The notes under the pieces: model-generated
The model's input: the letters and a program-made list of their open reading frames with translations, nothing else
Told to the model about the DNA's origin: nothing
The model's database searches: none
Part shown: one piece after another, positions 25,764 through 34,239 of the stretch
How positions within the stretch are numbered: position 1 is the first letter of the stretch
How the letters are laid out: every line of letters begins with the position of its first letter
Source of the DNA: Roseicella sp. DB1501
GTDB taxonomy: Bacteria > Pseudomonadota > Alphaproteobacteria > Acetobacterales > Acetobacteraceae
Assembly: GCF_013112485.1 (NCBI RefSeq)
Contig: NZ_JABFHG010000008.1
Location: 221,986 to 285,985, forward strand
Direction: 5' to 3'
DNA: 64,000 nt
Position numbers and translations under genes: made by a program

Positions 25764-26468
25764 TCAGCCCAGCGCCGCGCTGCGGCCGCCCGCGACCAGC
25801 GCCGGCCGCCGCGCCATGCGCAGGGCGAGCGCCGAGGCCGCGGCCATCGACTCCTGGCGGATGCGGTGCAGCCGGGTGGTGCAGCGGTTGTAGGCGATGG
25901 TGGCCGGGATGGCGGCGACCAGGCCGATCGCAGTGGCGAAGAGCGCCTCGGCGATGCCCGGCGCCACGGTGGCGAGGCTGGTATCCTGCTGCGCGGCGAT
26001 GCCGGCGAAGCTGTGCATGATGCCCCAGACCGTGCCGAACAGCCCGACGAAGGGGCTGACCGAGCCGATGGTCGCCAGCAGCGGCAGGCCGGGCTCGGCG
26101 CGCCGCAACGTCGCGCTGATCGCGGCCCGCATGGCGTGCTCCAGCCGGCCGCGGAACTCGCCGGCGGTCTCCGCCGGGTCGCGGCCCTCGCGCCATTCGG
26201 CCTGGCCGGCGCGGAGCGCGGCGGCGGCAAGGCCCTCGCCCTCCGCCTTGCCCTCGGCCGGGCCGGCCGCGAGCTGCCGCGCCTCGGCGGCGAGGCGGCG
26301 GAAGGTCACCGCCTTTTCCAGGATGATCGCCCAGCAGGCGAGCGAGGCCAGCAGCAGCAGCAGCATCACCCCCTGCACGATCGGATCGGCGTGCAGGATG
26401 AGGGTGACGGGCGAGAGGTCGGGCGCCGCGGTCGGGGCGGCGGCCATGGGGGCGGCGTCGGGGGTCAT
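25764..26468 (-). CDS. exbB: ExbB/TolQ/MotA-family proton channel protein
   Basis: 234 residues from the ATG at 26468, whose start overlaps the PepSY gene stop. Three transmembrane helices are visible (about 30-50, 135-155, 165-190). The family block LLATIGSVSPFVGLFGTVWGIMHSFAGIA is followed by VAPGIAEALFATAIGLVAAIPATIAYN. It assembles with ExbD and TonB in the inner membrane. Confidence 0.94.
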   Translation of the reverse strand: MTPDAAPMAAAPTAAPDLSPVTLILHADPIVQGVMLLLLLASLACWAIILEKAVTFRRLAAEARQLAAGPAEGKAEGEGLAAAALRAGQAEWREGRDPAETAGEFRGRLEHAMRAAISATLRRAEPGLPLLATIGSVSPFVGLFGTVWGIMHSFAGIAAQQDTSLATVAPGIAEALFATAIGLVAAIPATIAYNRCTTRLHRIRQESMAAASALALRMARRPALVAGGRSAALG

Positions 26469-27769
26469 GCGATCCTTCCGGTGAGGGCGACGGCCCGCCG
26501 GGTCCGGCGCCGGTTGCGGCGGCGGAGAAGCCAGGCGGCCAGGCCGGTGACGAAGAGCACCAGCATGGCGAGGCCGGAGACGAAGACGAGAAGGCGGCCG
26601 GTCATGCCGAGCAGGGCGCCGCCATGCAGCCAGCGCTGCAGGGCCAGCGCCTCCTCGGCGAGGCTGCGGGTGCGCGGCCCGCGCTCCTCCAGCACCGCGC
26701 CGCTCCAGGGGTCGAGGGTGAGGAAGGTGCGGGCCCGCACCTCGGGGTCGCTGTCCTCGGGGCGGAGGGTCACGGTCCAGACCTGGCGCTGCCGGCTCGG
26801 CGGCATGATGCCGGTGACGACCTGGCCGGGCAGATGCGCCAGCGCCGCGGCGACCGCGGCATCGGCATCGAGGCGCATCGGCTCGCGGCGCGGCGGCTGC
26901 GGCGCGCCCGGCCCAGATTGTCCCGACATCGCCTGCCCCGACATCGCCTGTCCTGGCGGCCCACCAGGCGTGGGGGCGGCGATGCCGAGCAGGGGGCGGA
27001 ACCAGTTGGGGAAGATGATGGCGACGCCCGAGACCGAGACCACCGCGAGGACCACCGCCATCCAGATGCCGATAACGCGGTGCAGGTCGAGGTTGAGCAC
27101 CACCGAAGGGCGCCTGCGGATCTGCACCAGCGCCCGGCCGAAGGCGCCGTCGCGCGGCCACCAGATCCAGATGCCGGTGAGGCAGAAGAGCAGCGTCAGA
27201 ACGCCGAGCCAGCCGACGATCTGCCGGCCGGACCATTCGCGCAGCAGCAGGTTCTCGTGCAACTGCCGCGTCACGCTGATGAAGCTGTCGCGCGTGTCGC
27301 GCTCGCCGAGCACCGTGCCGGTCGCCGGGTCGATATAGAGGGTGAGCGGCGCGGCCGGCGCGGCGGCGGGCCGGGCCATGCCCTCGGGACCGCGGCCCGC
27401 GCCGCCCCCCGCCCCTCCACCCTGGGTGCCGCCGCCTTGGGCACCGCCGCCCTGGGCACCGCCCTGGGCGCCGCCACCGCCGGGCCCCCGCGCCGGCGAG
27501 ACCACCCAGACCGGCCAGACCGCATCCGGCGGGCGGATGGTGCCGGCCTGGGCGCCGCGCGCCTCGACGATGCGCTGGACCGCGCTCGCCGTGATGGCCG
27601 GGTCGGCCGGGCCGCTGGCGCGAAAGAGCGACGGGTACAGCGCCGCATCGATCTCGCGCTGGAAGGAGAGGATGCTGCCGGTCACGCCGATGAGCAGCAG
27701 CACCAGGCCGAGCAGCAGCCCGGTCCAGCGATGCGCGAGCAGCAGCCAGCGGCGAATGGCGGCGCTCAT
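26465..27769 (-). CDS. PepSY-associated transmembrane (PiuB-like) protein
   Basis: 434 residues from the ATG at 27769; a TTG at 27817 would add a repeat-encoded tail and is less likely. Four hydrophobic segments carry the PepSY_TM hallmarks HRWTGLLLGLVLLLIGVTGS near the start, LHENLL, WLGVLTLLFCLTGIWIWWPR and LNLDLHRVIGIW. An unusual Gly/Gln-rich insert occupies about residues 90-125, and a second GQAMSGQAMSGQ repeat sits near 280. These proteins often assist iron-siderophore reduction or uptake, which suits its place as the first gene of the exbB-exbD-tonB operon. Confidence 0.85.
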   Translation of the reverse strand: MSAAIRRWLLLAHRWTGLLLGLVLLLIGVTGSILSFQREIDAALYPSLFRASGPADPAITASAVQRIVEARGAQAGTIRPPDAVWPVWVVSPARGPGGGGAQGGAQGGGAQGGGTQGGGAGGGAGRGPEGMARPAAAPAAPLTLYIDPATGTVLGERDTRDSFISVTRQLHENLLLREWSGRQIVGWLGVLTLLFCLTGIWIWWPRDGAFGRALVQIRRRPSVVLNLDLHRVIGIWMAVVLAVVSVSGVAIIFPNWFRPLLGIAAPTPGGPPGQAMSGQAMSGQSGPGAPQPPRREPMRLDADAAVAAALAHLPGQVVTGIMPPSRQRQVWTVTLRPEDSDPEVRARTFLTLDPWSGAVLEERGPRTRSLAEEALALQRWLHGGALLGMTGRLLVFVSGLAMLVLFVTGLAAWLLRRRNRRRTRRAVALTGRIA

Positions 27770-27780
27770 GCGTCGGTCCA

Positions 27781-27825
27781 GGGGCGAAGGAGGCTGGGGC
27801 GAAGGAGGCTGGGGCAAAGGGGGCC
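27781..27825. repeat. 15-bp tandem repeat upstream of the PepSY gene
   Basis: GGGGCGAAGGAGGCT occurs exactly twice (27781-27795, 27796-27810), followed by a degenerate third copy. It lies just before the PepSY ATG in the leader of the operon. Confidence 0.75.
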
Positions 27826-27961
27826 GGGGCGGGCCGCATTCAGGTCCGGCCCGGAAACGGCGGACCCGGACGGCTGCCGTGCTACAGGGTGGCGCTGCAT
27901 CACGTGCGATGTCATCCGGAGAGGTTGCTGCGGTGCGGTAACCGACATGCGGTATCGTGAT

Positions 27962-27976
27962 TGCAAATGACTCGCA
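27962..27976. promoter_or_regulatory. Candidate Fur box for the PepSY-exb-tonB operon
   Basis: TGCAAATGACTCGCA is symmetric in purine/pyrimidine pattern around its central G and matches the 7-1-7 Fur consensus (TGATAAT-n-ATTATCA) at about 10 of 14 positions. It lies some 195 bp upstream of the PepSY start, in the only region that could carry the operon promoter. Fur control suits a TonB operon. This is inference from one site. Confidence 0.45.
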
Positions 27977-28057
27977 AGTCCGAACGTCGGATGGCTGCCA
28001 TGCGTCGGCGCCGTTCGCGATTTTGCTACAACGAAAGCCGCCGCGACCGGACCCGCA

Positions 28058-29242
28058 TCAACCCACGCGTCGCGGCAGGCTGGCGGCGACCAGCAGGCCG
28101 AGCAGATTGCCGGCCGCCGCGATCAGCACCACCGCCGCATAGCTCCCGCTCAGGTCATAGAGCCGCCCGGCTACCACCGGCAGGGTGACGGCGGCGAGGC
28201 ACCAGGCGGCGTAGAGCCGCCCCGCCAGCCGGCCATACTGCGCCGCGCCCCAGTAGATGCCGATCGCCGCCGCCGAACTGCCGCTGACCAGCCCGTAACC
28301 CATGCCGATCATGGCCAGCGCCGCGACCGCCAGCAGAGGCCCCGGGAAGAGCAGCAGCAGCGCATCGGCGAGCAGCGCCAGCGCATGCGCCGCCGCCAGC
28401 ACCCGCGGCGCCGCGAAGCGGTCGGCCAGCCAGCCGCCGCCGATCCGCGCCCCGGCGACGCAGCCGGTGATTGCCGTCGTCGCCGAGAGGGCGAGCGCGG
28501 TGGTGCCGCCATAGGCCTCGACCATCCCGGCCGCCTGGCCGAGCACGGTCAGCCCGGCCGCGGCGGCGAGGAAGAAGATCATCCAGAGGCGGAGGAAGAT
28601 GCCGAGGCGCCGCGGCGGCTTCGGGCCCGCCATCCCGGCCTGGGCGACCAGTCGCATGCCCGCCGCGGCCACCAGCAGCGCCGCCAGCACGGTCGCCAGG
28701 GCGAGCACCGCCGCCAGCCCGCCGAGCGTCGCCCGCAGCCCCCATTGCCCGATCGCCCAGCCGAAGACCGGGGCGCCGATCATGGCGCCGAGCGGGTAGA
28801 GGCTGACCATGAAGCCGTTCGCCAGCCCGCGCCGCTGGGTCAGCATCAGGTTCATGCCCTGCAGCAGCACCACATAGGCGACGCCACCGCCGAGGCCGAA
28901 GAGCAGCCCGTAGCCGAGGACGAGCTGCCCGAGCCCGGCCGCCTCCGCCGCCACCGCCATGCCCGCCGCCGAGACGGCGCCGGCCCCCGCCAGCAGCCAG
29001 GGCGCCGCGACATGCCGGTAGAGCAGCGGCCCGCCATTCATCCCGAGCGTGAAGCAGAGGATCGTCAGGCCGAAGACGAAGGAGAGCGAGGCCCGGCTGA
29101 GGCCGAGCGCCGCCTCCAGGGGCCGGATGAAGACGCTGTAGGCATAGACCGTGCCGAGCGGCAGGTTCATCACCACGACCGCGGCCATCGCCGCCAGCAC
29201 CTGCCGCGCCGGGGGCGCCGGGCCGCTCTCCCGCGCCGGCAC
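28058..29242 (-). CDS. MFS transporter (OFA/oxalate-formate antiporter-like)
   Basis: 394 residues with 12 hydrophobic helices. The pattern NLPLGTVYAYSVFIRPLEAALGLSRASLSFVFGLTI at the first helices and the Gly-rich helix 4-5 loop GYGLLFGLGGGVAYVVLLQGMNLML are typical of the OFA branch of monocarboxylate MFS carriers. It starts 3 bp after the stop of the keto-pentenoate hydratase-like gene, so the two form a small operon. The carried substrate is probably an organic acid. Confidence 0.85.
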   Translation of the reverse strand: MPARESGPAPPARQVLAAMAAVVVMNLPLGTVYAYSVFIRPLEAALGLSRASLSFVFGLTILCFTLGMNGGPLLYRHVAAPWLLAGAGAVSAAGMAVAAEAAGLGQLVLGYGLLFGLGGGVAYVVLLQGMNLMLTQRRGLANGFMVSLYPLGAMIGAPVFGWAIGQWGLRATLGGLAAVLALATVLAALLVAAAGMRLVAQAGMAGPKPPRRLGIFLRLWMIFFLAAAAGLTVLGQAAGMVEAYGGTTALALSATTAITGCVAGARIGGGWLADRFAAPRVLAAAHALALLADALLLLFPGPLLAVAALAMIGMGYGLVSGSSAAAIGIYWGAAQYGRLAGRLYAAWCLAAVTLPVVAGRLYDLSGSYAAVVLIAAAGNLLGLLVAASLPRRVG

Positions 29243-29245
29243 GGC

Positions 29246-30013
29246 TCAGTCGAGCTCGACCGCCACCTCGCCGAAGCCCACGAAGCCGCCGGTCACCCGC
29301 TGCCCGCCCTTCACGTAGATCAGGCCGGTGCAGCTGCCCGTGGTCACCACCTGCCCCGCCTCGAGCTGCAGCCCGACGCTCGGCAGGAAATTCGCCAGCC
29401 AGACCAGCGGCGTGAAGGGATCGCCCGAGGGGTTGCCGCCCCGCTGCTCCACCTGCACCACGCCGCCGCAGCTCTGCCGGACGGTGAGGGATCGCAGCTC
29501 CAGGTCGCGCCAGTTCGGCACGTCGCGGCCGAGCACCAGCCCGGCATGGGCGATGCTGTCGGCCATCGCCTCGAGCGGCGAGACCTTGGTCGGGTCGGCG
29601 TAGCGGCTCGCCACCATCTCGATCGCCGGGAAGGCGGCGGCGATCGCCTCCTCCACCTCGCCCTGCGAATAGGGCTCATCGCGCTTCGGCAGGTCGCGGC
29701 CGAGGCGGAAGGCGATCTCGGTCTCGATGCCGATCATGCCGCCCGGCGGCACCGGCCAGCGCGCCGGGCCGCCCGCGTCCGGCGGCCGGATGCCGGCGGC
29801 GTCGAGCATGGCGGCGGAATGCGGCTTGCCCGGCGGCGCGGCGCATTTCCAGCCGCCGACCCGGGCGCCGAGGCCCCGCAGCACCGCCGCCTGGACCGCG
29901 AAGGCGCCGGCCTCGTCGCGCGGCGCCGCCTCGCCGAGCCCGGCGATGGGCGGTCCGCCGCGGCGGACCGCCAGCAGCATCTCGGCCGCCTGTTGCGTGC
30001 TGGTCCCGGACAT
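29246..30013 (-). CDS. 2-keto-4-pentenoate hydratase / fumarylacetoacetase-fold family protein
   Basis: 255 residues from the ATG at 30013. It shows the MhpD/HpaH-like pattern: GWKCAAPPGKP, GGMIGIETEIAFRLGRDLP (metal-binding Glu pair in ETEIAF), AAAFPAIEMVASRY, then GNPSGDPFTPLVWLANFL, QVVTTGSCTG and GFGEVAVEL. Relatives hydrate dienols formed after ring cleavage. No ring-cleavage dioxygenase is adjacent, and its co-transcribed partner is an MFS carrier, so it may act on an imported keto acid. Confidence 0.85.
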   Translation of the reverse strand: MSGTSTQQAAEMLLAVRRGGPPIAGLGEAAPRDEAGAFAVQAAVLRGLGARVGGWKCAAPPGKPHSAAMLDAAGIRPPDAGGPARWPVPPGGMIGIETEIAFRLGRDLPKRDEPYSQGEVEEAIAAAFPAIEMVASRYADPTKVSPLEAMADSIAHAGLVLGRDVPNWRDLELRSLTVRQSCGGVVQVEQRGGNPSGDPFTPLVWLANFLPSVGLQLEAGQVVTTGSCTGLIYVKGGQRVTGGFVGFGEVAVELD

Positions 30014-30151
30014 GCGCTGGCTCCCCTCCCTGCCCCGGCCCGCAGCATGGCCGCGGATGCCGCCGGGATGAAGCCCCCCGAGCTCCCCCTTTGGCGCGGC
30101 AGCGGGTGATTTCCGCCATCCGGCATCCGCTCTACTCTTCCGGCCAACCGG

Positions 30152-32503
30152 ATGAGGGTGACGATCGTGGCAGACGGCATGGACCAGGGCATGGGGCGCT
30201 TCGGCAGCGGCCGGGCGGTGCGGCGGATCGAGGACCAGGCCCTGCTGAGCGGCGCCGGCCGCTTCACCGACGACGTCGCGCCGGAGGGGCAGACGCATCT
30301 GGTCTTCCTCCGGGCGCCGCATGCGCATGCGCGCATCCTCTCGATCGATCCCGGACCCGCCCTGGCGCTGCCCGGCGTCCTCGCCGTCATCACCGGCGAG
30401 GATCTGGCGGCGGCCGGCGCCAAGCCGATGCTGGTCACCCTGCCCTTCAAGCGCCCGGATGGCGGGGCGCTGACCGCGCCGCCGCGGCCGGTCCTGGCGC
30501 GAGGGCATGTGCGCTTCGTCGGCGAGCCGGTGGCGGCCGTCATCGCCGAGACGGCTGCGGCGGCGCGCGACGGCGCCGAGGCAGTGCTGGTCGATTACGA
30601 GGAGCTGCCCGCCGTGGTCGGCCTGGCCGAGGCCGCCGCGCCGGGCGCGCCGCTCGTCTGGGAGGCGGCGCCGGGCAATCTGGTGGCGGAGACGCGGTAC
30701 GGCGACGCGGCCGCCGCCGAGGCCGGCTTCAAGGCGGCGGCGCATGTGGTCTCGCTCGACCTGGTCAACCAGCGCCTCGCCCCTGTCTCCATGGAGCCGC
30801 GCGTGGTGCTCGCCGATTACGACGGGGAGAGCGGCCGCTACACGGTGCGGATGAGCACGCAGATGCCCTCCTCGGCGCGGGATTCCATCGCCGAGGAGGT
30901 GCTCGGCATCCCCTCGGACAAGGTGCGGGTGCTGGTCGGCGATGTCGGCGGCGGCTTCGGCATGAAGACCGGCCTCTACCCGGAGGATGCGGTCGTCGCC
31001 TTCGCGGCGAAGCATGTGGGGCGGCCGGTGAAATGGGCGGCGACGCGGCTCGACGACTTCCTCTCGGCCCTGCATGGCCGCGACACCGAGAGCCGCGCCG
31101 AGCTGGCCCTCGATGCCGAGGGCAAGGTGCTCGCCTTCCGGGTGCGGACGCTGGCCAATATGGGAGCCTATCCGCGCAACCCGGGAGTCGCCATCCAGCT
31201 GCTGATCGGCCCCTGGGTCTCGACCAGCATCTACGACATCCGCACCATCGACCTGCAATTCACCGCGCTGATGACCAACACCGCGCCGACCGGCCCCTAT
31301 CGCGGCGCCGGGCGGCCGGAGGCGATCTACCTGATCGAGCGGCTGATGGACACGGCGGCGCGGCAGATGCGGCTCGACCCGGCCGAGCTCCGGCGGCGCA
31401 ACCTGATCGACCCGGCGCTGATGCCCTACACCAATGCCATGGGCCAGACCTATGACAGCGGCCGCTTCGGCCAGGTGATGGAGCAGGGCCTGACGCTCGC
31501 CGACTGGGACGGCTTCGCGGCGCGGGCCGAGGCCTCCCGCGCCCGCGGCCGGCTGCGCGGGCGGGGCATCGCCACCTTCCTCGAATGGACCGGCGGCAAC
31601 GCCTTCGAGGAGCGGGTGACGGTCGCGGTGAAGGGCGAGGGCGAGATCGAGGTCTATGCGACGACCCAGGCCATGGGCCAGGGCATCGCCACCTCCTATG
31701 CCCAGCTCGCGGTCGACGTCTTCGGCGTGCCGATCGAGAAGATCCGCGTGGTGTTCGGCGACAGCGACCGCGGCACCGGCTTCGGCAGCGCCGGCTCGCG
31801 CTCGCTCTTCACCGCCGGCTCGGCGGTGAAGGTGGCCGCCGACCGGACGGTGGACCGGGCGAAGGACCTGGCCTCGGACGCGCTCGAGGCCGCGACCGCC
31901 GATCTCGAATACCGCGACGGCCGCATCCAGGTCGCCGGCACGGATCGCGGCATCGGCCTGTTCGAGCTGGCGGCGAAGCAGCCCGAGGGCCGCATCTTCA
32001 TCGATTCCACCAGCACGGTCGGCGGCCCCACCTGGCCGAACGGCACGCATGTCTGCGAGGTGGAGATCGATCCCGATACCGGCGAGGTGGAGATCCTCTC
32101 CTATGTCTCGGCCAATGATGCCGGCCGGGTGGTGAACCCGCTGATCGTCGAGGGACAGATCGCCGGCGGCGCGCTGCAGGGCCTCGGCCAGGCGCTCTGC
32201 GAGCAGATCGTCTACGACCCCGGCTCGGGCCAGCCGCTCTCGGCGAGCTTCATGGACTACGCCATGCCGCGCGCCGACATGATCGCCGGCTATGTGACGG
32301 CGCTCGACCAGAGCATCCCCTGCACGACCAACCCGCTCGGGGTGAAGGGCGTCGGCGAGCTCGGCACGATCGGCGCGACGCCGGCGCTGGTGAATGCGGT
32401 GGCGGATGCGCTGGCGCGGGGCGGCCATGCCGCGGCGGCGGACCGCCTGCAGATGCCGCTGACGCCGCCGCGGGTCTGGGCGCTGCTGCACGAAGGAGCC
32501 TGA
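30152..32503 (+). CDS. Xanthine-dehydrogenase-family molybdopterin subunit (CoxL-like, form II), orphan
   Basis: 783 residues, normal for a CO-dehydrogenase-type large subunit. An ATG at 30179 is an alternative start, as neither has a clear SD. The active-site loop reads PYRGAGR (residues 382-388), the form II type, lacking the Cys-Ser of true CO dehydrogenases (AYxCSFR). The catalytic Glu is present as Glu736 in KGVGELG. Cofactor-binding blocks GEPVAAVIAE, GDVGGGFGMK and GFGSAGSRSLFTAG are intact. FAD (CoxM) and 2Fe-2S (CoxS) subunits are not encoded on either side, which is unusual for this family. The substrate is unknown and is unlikely to be CO. Confidence 0.88.
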   Translation: MRVTIVADGMDQGMGRFGSGRAVRRIEDQALLSGAGRFTDDVAPEGQTHLVFLRAPHAHARILSIDPGPALALPGVLAVITGEDLAAAGAKPMLVTLPFKRPDGGALTAPPRPVLARGHVRFVGEPVAAVIAETAAAARDGAEAVLVDYEELPAVVGLAEAAAPGAPLVWEAAPGNLVAETRYGDAAAAEAGFKAAAHVVSLDLVNQRLAPVSMEPRVVLADYDGESGRYTVRMSTQMPSSARDSIAEEVLGIPSDKVRVLVGDVGGGFGMKTGLYPEDAVVAFAAKHVGRPVKWAATRLDDFLSALHGRDTESRAELALDAEGKVLAFRVRTLANMGAYPRNPGVAIQLLIGPWVSTSIYDIRTIDLQFTALMTNTAPTGPYRGAGRPEAIYLIERLMDTAARQMRLDPAELRRRNLIDPALMPYTNAMGQTYDSGRFGQVMEQGLTLADWDGFAARAEASRARGRLRGRGIATFLEWTGGNAFEERVTVAVKGEGEIEVYATTQAMGQGIATSYAQLAVDVFGVPIEKIRVVFGDSDRGTGFGSAGSRSLFTAGSAVKVAADRTVDRAKDLASDALEAATADLEYRDGRIQVAGTDRGIGLFELAAKQPEGRIFIDSTSTVGGPTWPNGTHVCEVEIDPDTGEVEILSYVSANDAGRVVNPLIVEGQIAGGALQGLGQALCEQIVYDPGSGQPLSASFMDYAMPRADMIAGYVTALDQSIPCTTNPLGVKGVGELGTIGATPALVNAVADALARGGHAAAADRLQMPLTPPRVWALLHEGA

Positions 32504-32546
32504 TCGCGCCGGTGGCGGGCCTGCCCGGCCCGCCGCCCGGGCCGCG

Positions 32547-34235
32547 TCAGGCGGCCGCCGCGCCCGGCGGCGAGGCCGCCCCGAAGCGGTCGAGGATGTT
32601 GCGCGTGATCCGCTGCGTATAGGCGCAGCGGCGCTTCAGCCCCATCACCCATTCGCAGCTCGCGGCGGTCAGCACCTCGCCCGCGCCGCGCCGCATGGAC
32701 ACCATCATGCCGGCGCCGCGATAGGTCTTCGCCAGCGTCGCCTCATCGGCGACGCCGTGGATCATCTCGGCCTTCTCGTACCAGTCATGCGCGCCGACAT
32801 AGGCGCGCAGGGTGTAGCTCTCGAGCGGCGCCTCGGCCATCACGGCCGGCGTCATGGCCAGGATCTCCACCGTCTCCGGCGTGCCGTCCCTGCCCGTCGG
32901 ATAGGGCAGGCCGTCGCGGAAGGTGTAGTCGACGCCATCGACCTCGTAGCCGAAGATGCGCGCCTCGGCCCCGAAGACGTCGCCATAGGTCAGGTCGGTG
33001 CCGGCGAAGGCCCAGTGCTCCGGCCGGTAGAGGGTGAAGCCACGGCTGCCGCGCGGGGTGAAGCGCCCCCAATTCGCATAGACGCCGCCCAGCCCGTTCA
33101 CCCCCACCGTGCTGGCGCCGGGCCAGCCGACATGCCGGTCCTCCCAGGCGCTGGTGAGCCGCGCGTCGTCGCCGGTCGCGCGGATGGGATCGGCCCTGGG
33201 GGCGTTGCTCTTGTAGCAGACCTGGCGCCGCCCCTCCTCCTCCAGCCGGACCTGCCAGGTGAAGTTGGCGCCGAACCGGGCGAGATGGCCGCCGCGCTCC
33301 ACGTAGCGCTCGACGGCCAGGCGCATCTCCCGCGTCCAGTACTCGTCATGGCCGACGATGACGGCGCAGGCATAGCCGTCCAGCAGCTCCGGCCGCAGAT
33401 GCAGGTCGGTCTGGGTGATGGTGTCGAGCGCATAGCCCTCGCCCTCCGCCCAGAGGACGAAATGCCGGTCGTACTGCGCCCAGCCCGTCGCGGCGTAGTA
33501 GTAGCTGAAGCCGTTGGCGTAGGACCATTCCTTGAAGTCGTAGCGCAGCGGCGTCATCGGCTCGGCGAGGGTGGCGCAGATGCGCGGCGCGTTCTCCGGC
33601 AGCTTCACCAGCCCGCGGGTCCAGGGCCGCTGCAGGCTGAGCAGCGGCGACATGGCGTTGCGCCCGGGGCCGTGGCTGCCGCCATAGTGGTTGGCGCCGC
33701 CCCAGTCGTTATAGGCGGTGTAGGTGCAGGTCGGGAGGATGTGCAGCAGCCGCCCCGGCTTCGCGCCGGGCGCCGGGCGGACGACGAAGAAATGGTGCTG
33801 CACGAAGCGGCCGCCCTGCCGCCGGGCGACGCTGGATTCGACCAGGTAGAAGCCCGAGGGCAGGTCCTCGGGCAGCGTCCAGCGATGCAGCACCGGCCAG
33901 CCGCAGCCGGCTTCATAGGCGTCGGCGGGCATGGGCGTGGCTCTGCCCGGCAAGCCCTCCTCCCGGTGCACCGGCGCGGGATGCAGCCCGTCGCGCACCA
34001 CCTCGATCCTCCAGCGCTCGGCATTGGTGCTGCCGTGGAAGCACACCGTCTCGCCCGGCGCGTAGGAGATGGCGTCGGTATAGACATGGATCTCATGCCA
34101 GTCGGGGTCCCCGCGCGGCGCCTCGAAGGGGCGCATCTCCTGCCAGTGGTGGTCGCCGGAGGTCGGGTAGATGACACGCGGGCCGACATTGACGGTGCTG
34201 TCGGGCCGGGCGGTCGGGTCGTCGTAGAGCGGCAT
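32547..34235 (-). CDS. N,N-dimethylformamidase beta-subunit-like amidohydrolase
   Basis: 562 residues, shorter than characterised DMFase large subunits (about 760), which have an extra N-terminal region. The core keeps the residues expected around the mononuclear iron: Tyr positions in TAYNDWGGANHYGG and SYYYAATGWAQYDRHF, and His296/Glu298 in VGHDEYW. A glutamine-amidotransferase-like fold follows. It starts 4 bp after the stop of a peptide-type binding protein, so they are co-transcribed. No small alpha subunit gene is seen. It likely hydrolyses an amide or formamide compound taken up through the binding protein. Confidence 0.8.
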   Translation of the reverse strand: MPLYDDPTARPDSTVNVGPRVIYPTSGDHHWQEMRPFEAPRGDPDWHEIHVYTDAISYAPGETVCFHGSTNAERWRIEVVRDGLHPAPVHREEGLPGRATPMPADAYEAGCGWPVLHRWTLPEDLPSGFYLVESSVARRQGGRFVQHHFFVVRPAPGAKPGRLLHILPTCTYTAYNDWGGANHYGGSHGPGRNAMSPLLSLQRPWTRGLVKLPENAPRICATLAEPMTPLRYDFKEWSYANGFSYYYAATGWAQYDRHFVLWAEGEGYALDTITQTDLHLRPELLDGYACAVIVGHDEYWTREMRLAVERYVERGGHLARFGANFTWQVRLEEEGRRQVCYKSNAPRADPIRATGDDARLTSAWEDRHVGWPGASTVGVNGLGGVYANWGRFTPRGSRGFTLYRPEHWAFAGTDLTYGDVFGAEARIFGYEVDGVDYTFRDGLPYPTGRDGTPETVEILAMTPAVMAEAPLESYTLRAYVGAHDWYEKAEMIHGVADEATLAKTYRGAGMMVSMRRGAGEVLTAASCEWVMGLKRRCAYTQRITRNILDRFGAASPPGAAAA

Positions 34236-34239
34236 CGCG

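Noticed and set aside
30014..32491. Extension of the hydratase gene to a 1081-residue protein
   Set aside because: The added part is antisense to the CoxL-like gene and is low-complexity; the ATG at 30013 gives a normal family N-terminus.
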